A DNA stretch of 64,000 nucleotides from CAXMMR01 sp963692975 (lineage in GTDB: Bacteria > Pseudomonadota > Alphaproteobacteria > Acetobacterales > Acetobacteraceae). Shown piece by piece: positions 8,693 to 17,307 of the stretch (its first letter is position 1; each line of letters begins with the position of its first letter). Below the pieces are notes generated by a model that saw only the letters and a list, made by a program, of their open reading frames with translations, did not search any database and had not been told where the DNA came from. Where the stretch lies: assembly GCA_963692975.2 (NCBI GenBank), contig CAXMMR010000032.1:62001-126000 (forward strand). Direction: 5' to 3'. Position numbers and translations under genes: made by a program.

Positions 8693-11146
8693 TTACCGTA
8701 AAATCCCGCCCGCCTTGCTCACCGCCGCGATCACCTTGCCCGACAGCGCCTCGATCTCCGCCTCGCTCAGCGTGTGGTCCCGCGGCTGGAACGTGACCTC
8801 CAGCCCAAGCGATTTCTGCCCCGCCTCGACCTGGTCGCCCTCATACACGTCGAACAGCACGATCCCGGCGACGAGGTCGCGCTCGGCGCCACGCGCCGCC
8901 CTGAGGATGGTCTCCGCCGGCATCGCGGCGTCGACGAGGAAGGCGAAGTCGCGCCTGAGCGGCTGCAAGGCAGGCAAGTCCGGCGCGGCGCGGCGGCGCC
9001 GCTTTGGATCGGCGACGGCGTCGAGAAACAGCTCGACCGCGATCGCGCTGTCGCCGAGGTCCAATGCCGCCAGGATCGTCGGGTGCAGCGCGCCGAAGCG
9101 GGCGAGCACGGTCCTCGGCCCCTGCCGCACCTGGCCCGAGCGCCCCGGATGGTAGTACCCCGGCGCGTCCGCCGTCACCGAGAGCGCGGCCATCGGCACC
9201 CCCAGGCCCGCGAGTAGCGCCAGCGCATCAGCCTTGGCGGCAAACGGGTCGAGCACGCTCATCGGCACCGACCAGTGCCGCGGCGTCCGCCCGGTGCGCA
9301 GCGCCGCCGCAACCAAAACCTGCCCCGCCTCGCCCCAGCCTGGCCCGACCTCGAACAGTGCCGCGTCGACCAACCCGCGCGCGGCATTGCGCGCGGCCGC
9401 CTGTGCCAGCGTCGCCAGCGGCGTCGGCCGAAGCTGGTCGAGGTCGGCGGCGATCGGGTTCAGCAGTCGGGTCGCGGCGGTCGCCTCGCCGAACCGCTCC
9501 GCCGTCGCCTGGTCGAGAAAGCTGAAGGTCACGCATTCGGCAAACCCCCGCGCCGCCAGCCCGCGTCGCGCCAGCGCCGTCCGCCCCTGCCGCGGGCTGA
9601 GCGTCGCCTCCGGCACCGCACCCAGCGCCGGCAGCGACATCGGCGCGATCCGGTCCAGCCCTGCGATCCGCAGCACCTCCTCCAGCAGGTCGCACTCCGG
9701 CTCGATCAGCACCGCGCCCTCAAGCGCACCGTCCGCACGCGCCGCGTCCAGCGCGCCATGCTGATCGAGCGGCAATCCCGGCGCGACGTCATTGCGCCAG
9801 GACGGCACGGCGACGACGACCCGCTCGGCATCGCGATGCAGCGCCGCGAAGCCAAGCCGCTCCAGGATCCCCGTCGCCTCGTCCGCCCCGACATCCGAGC
9901 CGCCCAACCCGGCAATCCGCTCGAAGCGCAAACTCGCCTGACGCTGCCAGGCCGGCTCGGCGCCGGCGCCGACCACCCGGCTCGCCTCGCCGCCGCACAG
10001 CTCGATGATCAGCGCCGTCGCCGCATCGAGGGCGGCCGGCAGCAGGGCAGGGTCAACGCCGCGCTCGAAGCGGGCGCGAGCATCGGAATTGATCTGCAGG
10101 CGCCGGCCGGTCAGCGCGATCGCGACGGGATCGAACAATGCACACTCGATGAACACGCTGGTCGTCGCCTCGGTGGCGCCGGTCGCCTCGCCGCCGATCA
10201 CTCCCGCCAGCGACTGCACGCCGGCCGCGTCGGCGATCACGCAATCCTCCGGCCCGACGGTGACGTCGCGGCCATTCAGCGCGCGGAACGTCTCGCCAGC
10301 ACCGGCACGCACGCTTAGCGCGCCGCCAGCGACGCGTCCGGCGTCAAACACATGCAGCGGCCGCCCCAGGTCGAGGGTGAAGAAGTTGGTGACGTCGACC
10401 AGCGCGCTGATCGGCTTCTGCCCGACCGAGATCAGGCGCCGCTGCAGCCAGTCCGGCGAGGGCCCGTTGCGCAGCCCGCGCACCGTCCGCCCCAGCACCC
10501 AGGGGCAGGCGGACCCCATCTCGATCGACCAGCGAACCGGGCTGTCGAACGAGCCGGCAACCGGCGCAGGCGCCCAGGCGCGCAGGGTGCCGAGCCCAGC
10601 CGCCGCCAGGTCCCGCGCCACGCCCCGAACCGACAGCGCGTCGCCCCGGTTCGGCGTGACGCCGATCTCGATCACCGGGTCGGCGAGCCCCGCATAGGCG
10701 GCGTAAGGCACGCCCACCGGCGCCCCCGCCGGCAGCTCGACGATGCCGTCATGGTCCTCGCCGAGCCCCATCTCGCGCAGCGACAGCAGCATTCCCGCAC
10801 TGACCACGCCACGTATCTCGCCCGTCTTCAGCGTCGCCCCGGTCGCCGGAATGACGCTGCCCGGCGGCGCGAACACCACGTGCAGCCCGGTGCGCGCGTT
10901 CGGTGCCCCGCACACCACCGAGACCGGCTCGCCGTCCCCGATATCCACCCGGCAAGCCCGCAGCCGATCGGCATTCGGATGCGGCAGCGCCTCCACGATG
11001 CGCGCCGTGCGGAACGCCGCCAGCGCCGCCGCCCGGTCCTCCACCCCCTCCACCTCGAGCCCGATCGCGCTCAGCGTGTCGGTGATCGCCGCCAGCGACG
11101 CCTCGGTCTCCAAGTGGCTCCGCAGCCAGGACAGGGTGAACTTCAC
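8693..11146 (-). CDS. pheT: Phenylalanyl-tRNA synthetase beta subunit
   Basis: PheT pairs with PheS to charge tRNA-Phe and edits mischarged tyrosine. The 817-residue protein has the N-terminal MKFTLSWLRSHLET, an EMAP/tRNA-binding domain (residues 40-150), B3/B4 editing region, B5 domain, catalytic-like domain, and the C-terminal anticodon-binding FDX-ACB domain (LRRDFAFLVDAAMPAE...). The GTG start at 11146 overlaps the pheS stop (GTGA), so the subunits are translationally coupled. Between SWRNDVA and EPECDLLEEVLRI lies an extra stretch of about 25 residues not found in the common form of the protein; its ends are marked at DNA level by an 11-bp inverted repeat. Confidence 0.97.
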   Translation of the reverse strand: MKFTLSWLRSHLETEASLAAITDTLSAIGLEVEGVEDRAAALAAFRTARIVEALPHPNADRLRACRVDIGDGEPVSVVCGAPNARTGLHVVFAPPGSVIPATGATLKTGEIRGVVSAGMLLSLREMGLGEDHDGIVELPAGAPVGVPYAAYAGLADPVIEIGVTPNRGDALSVRGVARDLAAAGLGTLRAWAPAPVAGSFDSPVRWSIEMGSACPWVLGRTVRGLRNGPSPDWLQRRLISVGQKPISALVDVTNFFTLDLGRPLHVFDAGRVAGGALSVRAGAGETFRALNGRDVTVGPEDCVIADAAGVQSLAGVIGGEATGATEATTSVFIECALFDPVAIALTGRRLQINSDARARFERGVDPALLPAALDAATALIIELCGGEASRVVGAGAEPAWQRQASLRFERIAGLGGSDVGADEATGILERLGFAALHRDAERVVVAVPSWRNDVAPGLPLDQHGALDAARADGALEGAVLIEPECDLLEEVLRIAGLDRIAPMSLPALGAVPEATLSPRQGRTALARRGLAARGFAECVTFSFLDQATAERFGEATAATRLLNPIAADLDQLRPTPLATLAQAAARNAARGLVDAALFEVGPGWGEAGQVLVAAALRTGRTPRHWSVPMSVLDPFAAKADALALLAGLGVPMAALSVTADAPGYYHPGRSGQVRQGPRTVLARFGALHPTILAALDLGDSAIAVELFLDAVADPKRRRRAAPDLPALQPLRRDFAFLVDAAMPAETILRAARGAERDLVAGIVLFDVYEGDQVEAGQKSLGLEVTFQPRDHTLSEAEIEALSGKVIAAVSKAGGILR
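9701..9769. repeat. 11-bp inverted repeat around an extra segment of pheT
   Basis: CTCGATCAGCA at 9701-9711 and its exact reverse complement TGCTGATCGAG at 9759-9769 bracket most of a segment of pheT that looks inserted relative to the common family sequence. The reading frame is maintained. It may be a lineage-specific loop in which the repeat is coincidental. Confidence 0.5.
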
Positions 11147-12216
11147 CCGCCCACGCCCTCATGCAGCGCCGCCGAGGCCAGCGCCGAAAACCCGTAATGC
11201 CGCAGCCAGCGCAGGTCGCTCTCGTAGAACGGTCGCAAATCGGCGATCCCATGCTTGAGCATGGTCACCCGCTCCACCCCCATGCCGAAGGCAAACCCCT
11301 GCCACTCGCGCGGGTCGATGCCGCAATTGGCCAGCACCTTGGGGTGCACCATGCCGGAGCCGAGGATCTCCAGCCAATCCGAGCCGGCGCCGAGCTCGCC
11401 GGTCCGCCGGCTCCAGCCGATATCGACCTCCATCGAGGGCTCGGTGAACGGAAAGTAGCTGGCCCGAAAGCGCACCGGCAGCGTCGCAATGCCGAAAAAG
11501 GCGCGCAGGAAGTCGATTAGGCACCCCTTCAGGTGCCCGAGCGTGATCGCCCGGTCGATCACCAGCCCCTCGCACTGGTGGAACATCGGGCTGTGCGTCG
11601 CGTCATGGTCGGCCCGATACGTCCGGCCAGGCACGATCACCCGAAACGGCGGCGTCCGCTCCAGCATCGTGCGCACCTGCACCGGCGAGGTGTGGGTGCG
11701 CAGCACCCGCGCGGTGTTCGAGCCGGGCGCCGGAGGCAGATAGAACGTGTCGTGATCCGCCCGCGCCGGATGGTGCCCAGGGATGTTGAGCGCAGCGAAA
11801 TTGTGCCAGTCGCTCTCCAGGTCCGGGCCTTCGGCAATGCCGAACCCCATCGCCCCGAAGATCGCGTGCATTTCCTCCAGGGTGCGGCTGATCGGATGGA
11901 TTGAGCCGGCCGCCTCCGGCAGCGGCGGCAGCGTCACGTCAACGCGCTCGGTCGCGAGCCGCTGCTCCAGCGCCGCCGCCTCCAGCACCACCCGCCGCGC
12001 CTCGATGGCGGCGGCGAGCTGCTCCTTCAGCCGGTTCAGCGCCGCGCCGCGCTCCCGCCGCTGCTCCGGCGACGCGCGCCCCAACTCCTTCAGCAAAGCC
12101 GTCAGGCTGCCGCTCTTGCCAAGCACCGAGACGCGCACCGCGTCCCAAGCGCGCAGGTCAAAGGCAGCGTCCAGCCTTGTCGCGGTCCCTGCGGCGAGCG
12201 CGTCTAGATCATCCAT
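11143..12216 (-). CDS. pheS: Phenylalanyl-tRNA synthetase alpha subunit
   Basis: PheS holds the aminoacylation site of the (alpha-beta)2 enzyme. The 357-residue protein has an N-terminal coiled-coil (residues 1-90) and a class II core: HPISRTLEEMHAIFGAMGF, then HTSPVQVRTM (motif 1/2 area), FHQCEGLVID (motif 2) and FAFGMGVERVTMLKHGI (motif 3). The ATG at 12216 is natural. It is followed by pheT with a 4-base overlap and preceded by rplT across a family A repeat, the common bacterial order rplT-pheS-pheT. Confidence 0.97.
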   Translation of the reverse strand: MDDLDALAAGTATRLDAAFDLRAWDAVRVSVLGKSGSLTALLKELGRASPEQRRERGAALNRLKEQLAAAIEARRVVLEAAALEQRLATERVDVTLPPLPEAAGSIHPISRTLEEMHAIFGAMGFGIAEGPDLESDWHNFAALNIPGHHPARADHDTFYLPPAPGSNTARVLRTHTSPVQVRTMLERTPPFRVIVPGRTYRADHDATHSPMFHQCEGLVIDRAITLGHLKGCLIDFLRAFFGIATLPVRFRASYFPFTEPSMEVDIGWSRRTGELGAGSDWLEILGSGMVHPKVLANCGIDPREWQGFAFGMGVERVTMLKHGIADLRPFYESDLRWLRHYGFSALASAALHEGVGG

Positions 12217-12225
12217 TGGAGCGCC

Positions 12226-12350
12226 TTAAGGAAGGTCAGGGCTTTGCCCTGAACCCACCAAGGGCCCGAGGCCCTTGGATCCCATGAATGGTTTGCAAAG
12301 GTGGCCGGCCTCGGTGGGTTCAAGAGGGCAAAAGCCCCAGGCCTGACTTA
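12226..12350. repeat. Intergenic palindromic element, family A (diverged copy, rplT-pheS gap)
   Basis: A diverged copy with hairpins CAGGGCTTTGCCCTG, CCAAGGGCCCGAGGCCCTTGG and a decayed third module followed by AGAGGGCAAAAGCCCC. It separates the ribosomal protein genes from pheS and could lower read-through from rplT into pheS. Confidence 0.65.
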
Positions 12351-12716
12351 CTCCGCCGCCGCGCCCATCGCCGCCTGCACCGCCTTCACAATCTCCGAGA
12401 ATGCCGGCGCATCGTCGTAGGCAATCGCAGCCAGCACCTTGCGATCGATCACGATCCCGGCCTGGTTCAACCCATGGATGAACTTGCTATAGGTGATCCC
12501 ATGCTCGCGGACCGCCGCGTTGATCCGCTGGATCCACAGCCCGCGGAACTCCCGCTTCTTCACCCGCCGGTCGCGATACGCATATTGCAGCGACTTCTCG
12601 AGCCGCTCGATCGCAATCCGGTAGTTCGTCGACGACCGGCCGACAAAGCCCTTGGACTGCGCCAGAACCTTTTTGTGCCGGGCGTGTGTCGTCACACCCC
12701 GTTTGACGCGTGCCAT
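12348..12716 (-). CDS. rplT: 50S ribosomal protein L20
   Basis: L20 binds 23S rRNA and is needed early in large-subunit assembly. The 122-residue protein is full length, with the typical start MARVKRGVTTHARHKKVLAQ, the basic N-terminal extension, and WIQRINAAVREHGITYSKFIHGL in the globular domain. It follows rpmI by 12 bases, so both are made from one mRNA. A family A repeat separates it from pheS downstream. Confidence 0.98.
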   Translation of the reverse strand: MARVKRGVTTHARHKKVLAQSKGFVGRSSTNYRIAIERLEKSLQYAYRDRRVKKREFRGLWIQRINAAVREHGITYSKFIHGLNQAGIVIDRKVLAAIAYDDAPAFSEIVKAVQAAMGAAAE

Positions 12717-12728
12717 CTATGCCGCTCC

Positions 12729-12932
12729 CTACTCGAGGCCGTAAGGCGCCCACTGCTTGACGGTGATGCCGTCAGCGTGGGTCAGCACCTGGCTGCCGCG
12801 GTTGGAGCGAATGGCCTTCTGCGGCCGTGCGCTCAAATTATGACGCTTCTTGCCGGGCCCGGCGAGCACCTTGCCGGTGGCGGTAATCTTGAACCGCTTC
12901 TTCACCGACGATTTGGTCTTCAGCTTGGGCAT
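12729..12932 (-). CDS. rpmI: 50S ribosomal protein L35
   Basis: L35 is a small component of the large ribosomal subunit. The 67-residue product begins MPKLKTKSSVKKRFKITATG and has the conserved RHNLSARPQKAIRSNRGSQVL region. It is the first gene of the rpmI-rplT-pheS-pheT-lepA run. infC, which often precedes rpmI, is not here; the 153-bp gap upstream of the start should carry the promoter. Confidence 0.97.
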   Translation of the reverse strand: MPKLKTKSSVKKRFKITATGKVLAGPGKKRHNLSARPQKAIRSNRGSQVLTHADGITVKQWAPYGLE

Positions 12933-13085
12933 TTCGATACTCCTTGCGCAGGCCCTGGCCGGTCCGAGACGGACGCGAGCTCAGGCGTCGCGGCCGGGCA
13001 TGCCCATTCCAGGCCCGGACGCGCGATCAGGGGCGGGTGTATACGGGCCGAGGCCGCCGCCGGCAAGGGTCGGCCGCGATCCCCG

Positions 13086-14231
13086 CTACTGCTGCTGCAT
13101 CGCCTGCAGCGACGACAAGCGGCTGCTCGCCCGCGGATCGCCGAGCTCGGCGCCGCGGCGATACCATGCCTCGGCGAGCTTCGGGTCCGGCTGCACCTCG
13201 CTCGCATGCATGTTGGCCAGAAACAGCGGATCATAGGTCTTGCCCACCGCGGTCGCCGCCGCCGCGTCGCCGCTCGCCGCCGCGCGCTCATAGAGCGGCC
13301 TTGCGGCGGCGATCCGGCCCTGCGCCAGCAGCTCGCCGGCCTGCTGCGCCGGCGAGCCCGAGCTCCGGCCGGCGGGCGCCAGGTCGATCGGCGCCTCGGG
13401 ATCAAACGTCTGCGCCGCGGCCGGCTTGGCCGACGCCGCAGCGACCCGCGCCGGCGGGGCGGGTTCCGGCGCCGCCGCCGAGGCGGAGGCGGTAGGCGGC
13501 GCGGCCGGCGGGCTCGCGGCAGGCACGCTGGCAGCCGGCTTGCTGTCGGCAGGTACGCTGTCGACAGGCAGGGGCAAGCTCCCGCTCGCCAGCGGAGCCG
13601 CCGCCCCCTCCACGGCGGGGCGGCTTACCGCCCGGGACGCACGCAGCCGGGCGAGCAGCGCCGCAAAACGCGCCTGCCGCAAATAATCCGCGTCCGGCGT
13701 CCCCTCCGCATCGGCGGCGTCCGACGGCGCCGGCGGCAGCGCGGCAGGACCGCGCGCCGGCGCCGCACTCGCGCGGGCATAAGCCACGCCCACGCCCGAC
13801 GGCGTCGACACGCCGCCACGCCGCAACGCCAGGCCGTAGGCGCATCGGCCGCCCGACACCCTGCCGGCGAAGCGGTTCGCCGCCAGCCGCCCCTCAAGCT
13901 GAATGGAGCCGCGCCGGATATCGATGCGCCCGCCAGCGCCGATCGTGCCGTCGATCATCCCGTTGGCGGAATCGCTGTAGCGCAGCGCACCGTGCGACAC
14001 GTTGAGCACGCCGGTGTCAGGCGGGCAGGCGCCGCTCTGGGCGATCAGCGTGGTCTCGCCGGCATACCGTCCGGCTTCGATGCCGCCGGGCTGACGGACG
14101 GGCGCGGCGCCGGCCGCCGCTTCGTCGCCGCTCTCGCCCAGAGTGTAGCGATCGAACACGCCATCCGCCCCGGCGCAGCCCGCCAGCATCAAGCCCGTCA
14201 TCGCCAGCACCAGGGTCGCCGCGTGTCGCAC
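13086..14231 (-). CDS. Putative lipoprotein with C-terminal Sel1/TPR-like repeats
   Basis: The 381-residue product begins MRHAATLVLAMTGLMLAGC; the lipobox LAGC places the lipidated cysteine at residue 19, so the protein is probably anchored in a membrane of the envelope. Residues 50-150 contain two cysteines (ACPPDTG, GRCAYG) in a beta-rich segment. Residues 160-290 are low-complexity Ala/Pro. Residues 300-381 hold Sel1-like helical repeats (LLAQGRIAAARPLYERAAASGD and LAEAWYRRGAELGDPRAS). Sel1 repeats usually bind partner proteins. It sits where infC is often found, but shows no relation to it. Function unknown. Confidence 0.7.
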   Translation of the reverse strand: MRHAATLVLAMTGLMLAGCAGADGVFDRYTLGESGDEAAAGAAPVRQPGGIEAGRYAGETTLIAQSGACPPDTGVLNVSHGALRYSDSANGMIDGTIGAGGRIDIRRGSIQLEGRLAANRFAGRVSGGRCAYGLALRRGGVSTPSGVGVAYARASAAPARGPAALPPAPSDAADAEGTPDADYLRQARFAALLARLRASRAVSRPAVEGAAAPLASGSLPLPVDSVPADSKPAASVPAASPPAAPPTASASAAAPEPAPPARVAAASAKPAAAQTFDPEAPIDLAPAGRSSGSPAQQAGELLAQGRIAAARPLYERAAASGDAAAATAVGKTYDPLFLANMHASEVQPDPKLAEAWYRRGAELGDPRASSRLSSLQAMQQQ

Positions 14232-14377
14232 CCGTCAACCTCCAAAAAATGCGCACGCCACGTCTCGCGCCGGTCCACCTATCACTGCCAGCCCGCCGTA
14301 CAGGTTTCAATCCGGCCGCAGGCGAGTGCGCACGCCGTCGCCTTTCGCCACCGCCACGTCGGCCATATAACCCGCCC

Positions 14378-15184
14378 ATGCTGACCCGCTTCGCCAAGAT
14401 GCACGGCGCCGGAAACGACTTCGTCATCCTCGATGGTCGGACGGCGGCGCTCCCGCCCTTGACCCCGCGCCGCGCCGCAGCGCTCGCCGACCGCCGTCGC
14501 GGCATAGGCTGCGACCAGCTGATCAGCCTTGAGCCCGCTTGCGGCGGCGAGGCCGCAATGATGCGCATCCACAACCCCGACGGCAGCGAGGCCGGCGCCT
14601 GCGGCAACGCCACGCGCTGCGTCGCCGCCCTGCTCGGCGCCATCGGCCCGATCCAATTGCGCACCCGCGCCGGCTTGCTGCAGGCCGAGGCGCTCGGCAA
14701 CGGCCAGGTCCGCGTCGGCATGGGCCGCCCCGGCCTCGCCTGGCAGGACGTCCCGCTCGTCCGCGCCGCCGACACGCTGCACCTGCCGCTCGTTGGCGAC
14801 CCGGCCGGGCTCTCGATGGGCAATCCGCACGCCACCTGGTTCGTCGACGACGTGGACGTCGTCGAGCGTCAAGGCGCCGCCGCGGAGCTCGACCCGCTCT
14901 TCGCCGACCGCGTCAACGCCGGCTTCGCCCAGGTGCTGGCGCCCGACCGCATCCGCCTGCGCGTCTGGGAACGTGGCGCCGGCCTCACCCTGGCCTGCGG
15001 CTCAGGCGCCTGCGCCGCGCTGGTCAACGCCCACCGCCGCGGCCTTGCCGGCCGGCAGGCCACACTCGTGCTCGACGGCGGCGAGCTGCTGATCGAATGG
15101 CGCGCCGACGACATGGTTTGGATGACCGGCCCGACCGTCACCGCGTTCACCGGCGAGCTGGACCTCGCGGACTATCCGGCATGA
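14378..15184 (+). CDS. dapF: Diaminopimelate epimerase
   Basis: DapF converts LL- to meso-diaminopimelate, the precursor of lysine and of the peptidoglycan cross-link. The 268-residue protein starts MLTRFAKMHGAGNDFVILD and has both catalytic cysteine regions: GACGNATRCVAAL and LACGSGACAAL. The start at 14378 is set by this conserved N terminus; upstream extension of the frame is spurious. The next gene is a 59-residue protein and then ftsY. Confidence 0.97.
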   Translation: MLTRFAKMHGAGNDFVILDGRTAALPPLTPRRAAALADRRRGIGCDQLISLEPACGGEAAMMRIHNPDGSEAGACGNATRCVAALLGAIGPIQLRTRAGLLQAEALGNGQVRVGMGRPGLAWQDVPLVRAADTLHLPLVGDPAGLSMGNPHATWFVDDVDVVERQGAAAELDPLFADRVNAGFAQVLAPDRIRLRVWERGAGLTLACGSGACAALVNAHRRGLAGRQATLVLDGGELLIEWRADDMVWMTGPTVTAFTGELDLADYPA

Positions 15185-15227
15185 GCGCCCGCCCCATCTA
15201 TGGCCTCCACCCAGCGGAGGCACGCCC

Positions 15228-15407
15228 ATGTCGGACACCAATTCAGGCCACGCCTCGGAGCGCACCACCGGCAACGAGCCCGTCGACGGCCTCGATCCCG
15301 GCGGCACCCACCCGACCCATCCCGGCAAGCCGGGCCCGAACGGTAAGCGCGTCGTCGAGGAGCACGTCGAGACGGGCGACCAGCACGACGTACCCGACCG
15401 CGCCTAG
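15228..15407 (+). CDS. Small hypothetical protein (59 aa)
   Basis: An ATG at 15228 has a GGAGG sequence at good spacing (around 15216-15220) and opens a frame of 59 codons ending in TAG. The product begins MSDTNSGHASERTTG and is very hydrophilic, rich in Gly, Pro, Thr and His (LDPGGTHPTHPGKPGPNGK), with an acidic tail. It is likely intrinsically disordered. I do not recognise the family. It is downstream of dapF on the same strand, 43 bases away, and followed by a family A repeat, so it may be the last gene of the dapF unit. Confidence 0.55.
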   Translation: MSDTNSGHASERTTGNEPVDGLDPGGTHPTHPGKPGPNGKRVVEEHVETGDQHDVPDRA

Positions 15408-15412
15408 ACGGC

Positions 15413-15600
15413 AGTGGAGACAGGGAAGGGCAGGGACTTTGCCCCTGCACCCCTTCGTCACGCGAAGGCGTGCTTCGCACGACGGCGGAGCCTCTAGAAT
15501 CCATCCCTCAAGAAATGGGGTCTGGGGCCTGGGGCCCCAGCGTCGGGACCCATCGCACACGTGCGATGGGCGCCCGGTTCAGGGCAGAGACCTGACCTTT
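15413..15600. repeat. Intergenic palindromic element, family A (diverged copy before ftsY)
   Basis: This copy contains GGGACTTTGCCCC-like and TGGGGCCTGGGGCCCCA hairpins, plus two extra ones not seen in other copies: CCTTCGTCACGCGAAGG and CCCATCGCACACGTGCGATGGG. It ends just upstream of ftsY. Confidence 0.7.
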
Positions 15601-15623
15601 CGGCTCGGCATGATGACAGACTG

Positions 15624-16544
15624 ATGGCCGGCTTCTTCTCCCGCCTCAAGCAGGGCCTCTCCCGCAGCACCCAGAAGCTCACCGGCGGGCTGGCCACCGG
15701 CTTCACCCGCCGCAAGCTCGACGACGCCGCCCTCGAGGAGCTCGAGGACCTGCTGATCGGCGCCGACCTCGGCCCCGCCGTCGCCTCCCGCGTCATCGCC
15801 GAGTTCCGCCGCACCCGCTTTGGCCGCGACGTCACCGACGAGGAGGTCCGCACCGCCCTCTCCGGCGAGATCGCCGCCATCCTCGAGCCCGTCGCCAAGC
15901 CGCTCGTGATCGACCCCGCGCACCGCCCCCACGTCGTCCTCGTCGTCGGCGTCAACGGCACCGGCAAGACCACCACCATCGGCAAGCTCGCGCTCGACTA
16001 CGTAGAGCGAGGCCTGCACCCCATCCTGGTCGCCGGCGACACCTTCCGCGCCGCCGCCGTCGAGCAGCTGCAGGTCTGGGGCGAGCGCACCGGCGCCCGC
16101 GTGATCAGCGGCAAGCCGGAGGCGGACGCCGCCGGCCTCGCCTACGACGCCCTGGTCCAGGCCGGCGCGGCGAACGCCGACATCCTGCTCATCGACACCG
16201 CCGGCCGCCTGCACAACAAGGCGGCGCTGATGGAGGAGCTGCGCAAGATGATCCGGGTGCTGCGCAAGGCCGACCCGTCGGCGCCGCACTCCGTGCTGCT
16301 GGTGCTCGACGCCACCACCGGCCAGAACGCGGTCAACCAGGTGCGCGTGTTCCGCGAGATGGTGGACGTCACCGGCCTCATCGTCACCAAGCTCGACGGC
16401 TCGGCCCGCGGCGGCATTGTCGTCGCCCTCGCCGAGGCGTTCGCCATCCCCGTGCACGCCGTCGGCGTCGGCGAACAAGCCGGCGACCTCAGACCGTTCG
16501 AGGCGCTTGATTTCGCGCGTGGGCTGATGGGGTCAAGCGAGTAA
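15624..16544 (+). CDS. ftsY: Signal recognition particle receptor FtsY
   Basis: FtsY is the membrane-associated GTPase that receives SRP-bound ribosomes and hands them to the Sec translocon. The 306-residue form starts MAGFFSRLKQGLSRSTQKL, which includes the membrane-binding amphipathic helix but no long acidic A domain, as usual in alphaproteobacteria. NG-domain motifs: VGVNGTGKTTTIGKLA (P-loop), DTFRAAAVEQL, LIDTAGR, VTKLDGSARGG. The ATG at 15624 was chosen over the longer frame at 15561, which begins within the repeat. Confidence 0.97.
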   Translation: MAGFFSRLKQGLSRSTQKLTGGLATGFTRRKLDDAALEELEDLLIGADLGPAVASRVIAEFRRTRFGRDVTDEEVRTALSGEIAAILEPVAKPLVIDPAHRPHVVLVVGVNGTGKTTTIGKLALDYVERGLHPILVAGDTFRAAAVEQLQVWGERTGARVISGKPEADAAGLAYDALVQAGAANADILLIDTAGRLHNKAALMEELRKMIRVLRKADPSAPHSVLLVLDATTGQNAVNQVRVFREMVDVTGLIVTKLDGSARGGIVVALAEAFAIPVHAVGVGEQAGDLRPFEALDFARGLMGSSE

Positions 16545-16662
16545 GCAAGCGCTTCTTTTTTGAAAAAAAGAAGCAAAAAACTTTTATTCCTAAGACAGTC
16601 GGGCCAGGTCATCTTAACGGATAGAAGTTTTTTGGTTCTTTTTTTCAAAAAAGAACCGCTTA
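16545..16662. repeat. AT-rich inverted-repeat element, family B (between ftsY and gmk)
   Basis: Two arms of about 40 bp are inverted copies of each other, and each arm is itself a hairpin: GCTTCTTTTTTGAAAAAAAG followed by AAGC on the left and GGTTCTTTTTTTCAAAAAAG followed by AACC on the right. The arms end in T-rich runs. Lying between convergent genes, it can terminate both. The gmk stop codon (TTA on the plus strand at 16660-16662) is formed by the end of the right arm. Confidence 0.85.
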
Positions 16663-17307
16663 CTTCAACCCCGCAACAAACCCCTCCATCGCCACCTGCC
16701 GAGCCCTGGCCAGTCGCGATGCCCGCAGGATCGCCGCGACGTCGGCGATCGCCTGCTCCAGCGCGTCGTTCACCAGCACGTAGTCGAACTCCCGCCAATG
16801 GCTGATCTCGGTGCGCGCGGCCGACATCCGGCGGCTGATCTCGTCCGACCCATCGGTGTTGCGTCCGCTGAGCCGGCCGGCCAGCGCGTCGAGCGACGGC
16901 GGCAGCACGAACACCCCCACCGTGTCGGCCGGCAGCGCGGCGCGTAGCTGCTGATAGCCCTGCCAGTCGATGTCGAACACCACGTCCCGCCCGGCCGTCA
17001 GCGCCGCTTCGACCGGCCGGCGCAGCGTGCCGTAGGATCGTCCAAAGACGTGCGCATGCTCGAGCAGCTCGCCGTCGGCGATCATCCGGGCGAAGGTCTC
17101 GGCGTCCCGGAACAGGTAGTGCACCCCCTCCTGCTCGCCCGGCCGCGGCGGCCGCGTCGTCACGCTGATCGAGAGCGACAGCGCCGGCTCCTGTGCGAGC
17201 AGCGCGCGCGTGATCGTGCTCTTGCCGGCGCCCGACGGTGCGGCCACGACCAGGCACAGGCCCCGTCTTGTCGGAAGCGCGCTCGGCGAGGACGGCTCAC
17301 TCGACAT
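16660..17307 (-). CDS. gmk: Guanylate kinase
   Basis: Gmk phosphorylates GMP to GDP in purine nucleotide synthesis and (p)ppGpp turnover. The 215-residue product has a P-loop VVAAPSGAGKSTITRALL, the GMP-binding region ISVTTRPPRPGEQEGVHYLF and the lid region GRNTDGSDEISRRM. It starts inside the 3' end of yicC (11-base overlap), so translation is coupled. The final codons reach the family B repeat that separates it from ftsY. Confidence 0.97.
   Translation of the reverse strand: MSSEPSSPSALPTRRGLCLVVAAPSGAGKSTITRALLAQEPALSLSISVTTRPPRPGEQEGVHYLFRDAETFARMIADGELLEHAHVFGRSYGTLRRPVEAALTAGRDVVFDIDWQGYQQLRAALPADTVGVFVLPPSLDALAGRLSGRNTDGSDEISRRMSAARTEISHWREFDYVLVNDALEQAIADVAAILRASRLARARQVAMEGFVAGLK

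Noticed and set aside
12288..14384. 698-codon plus-strand open frame
   Set aside because: It runs opposite rplT, rpmI and the lipoprotein gene, is extremely Arg-rich, and has no motif; it is an antisense shadow of high-GC genes.
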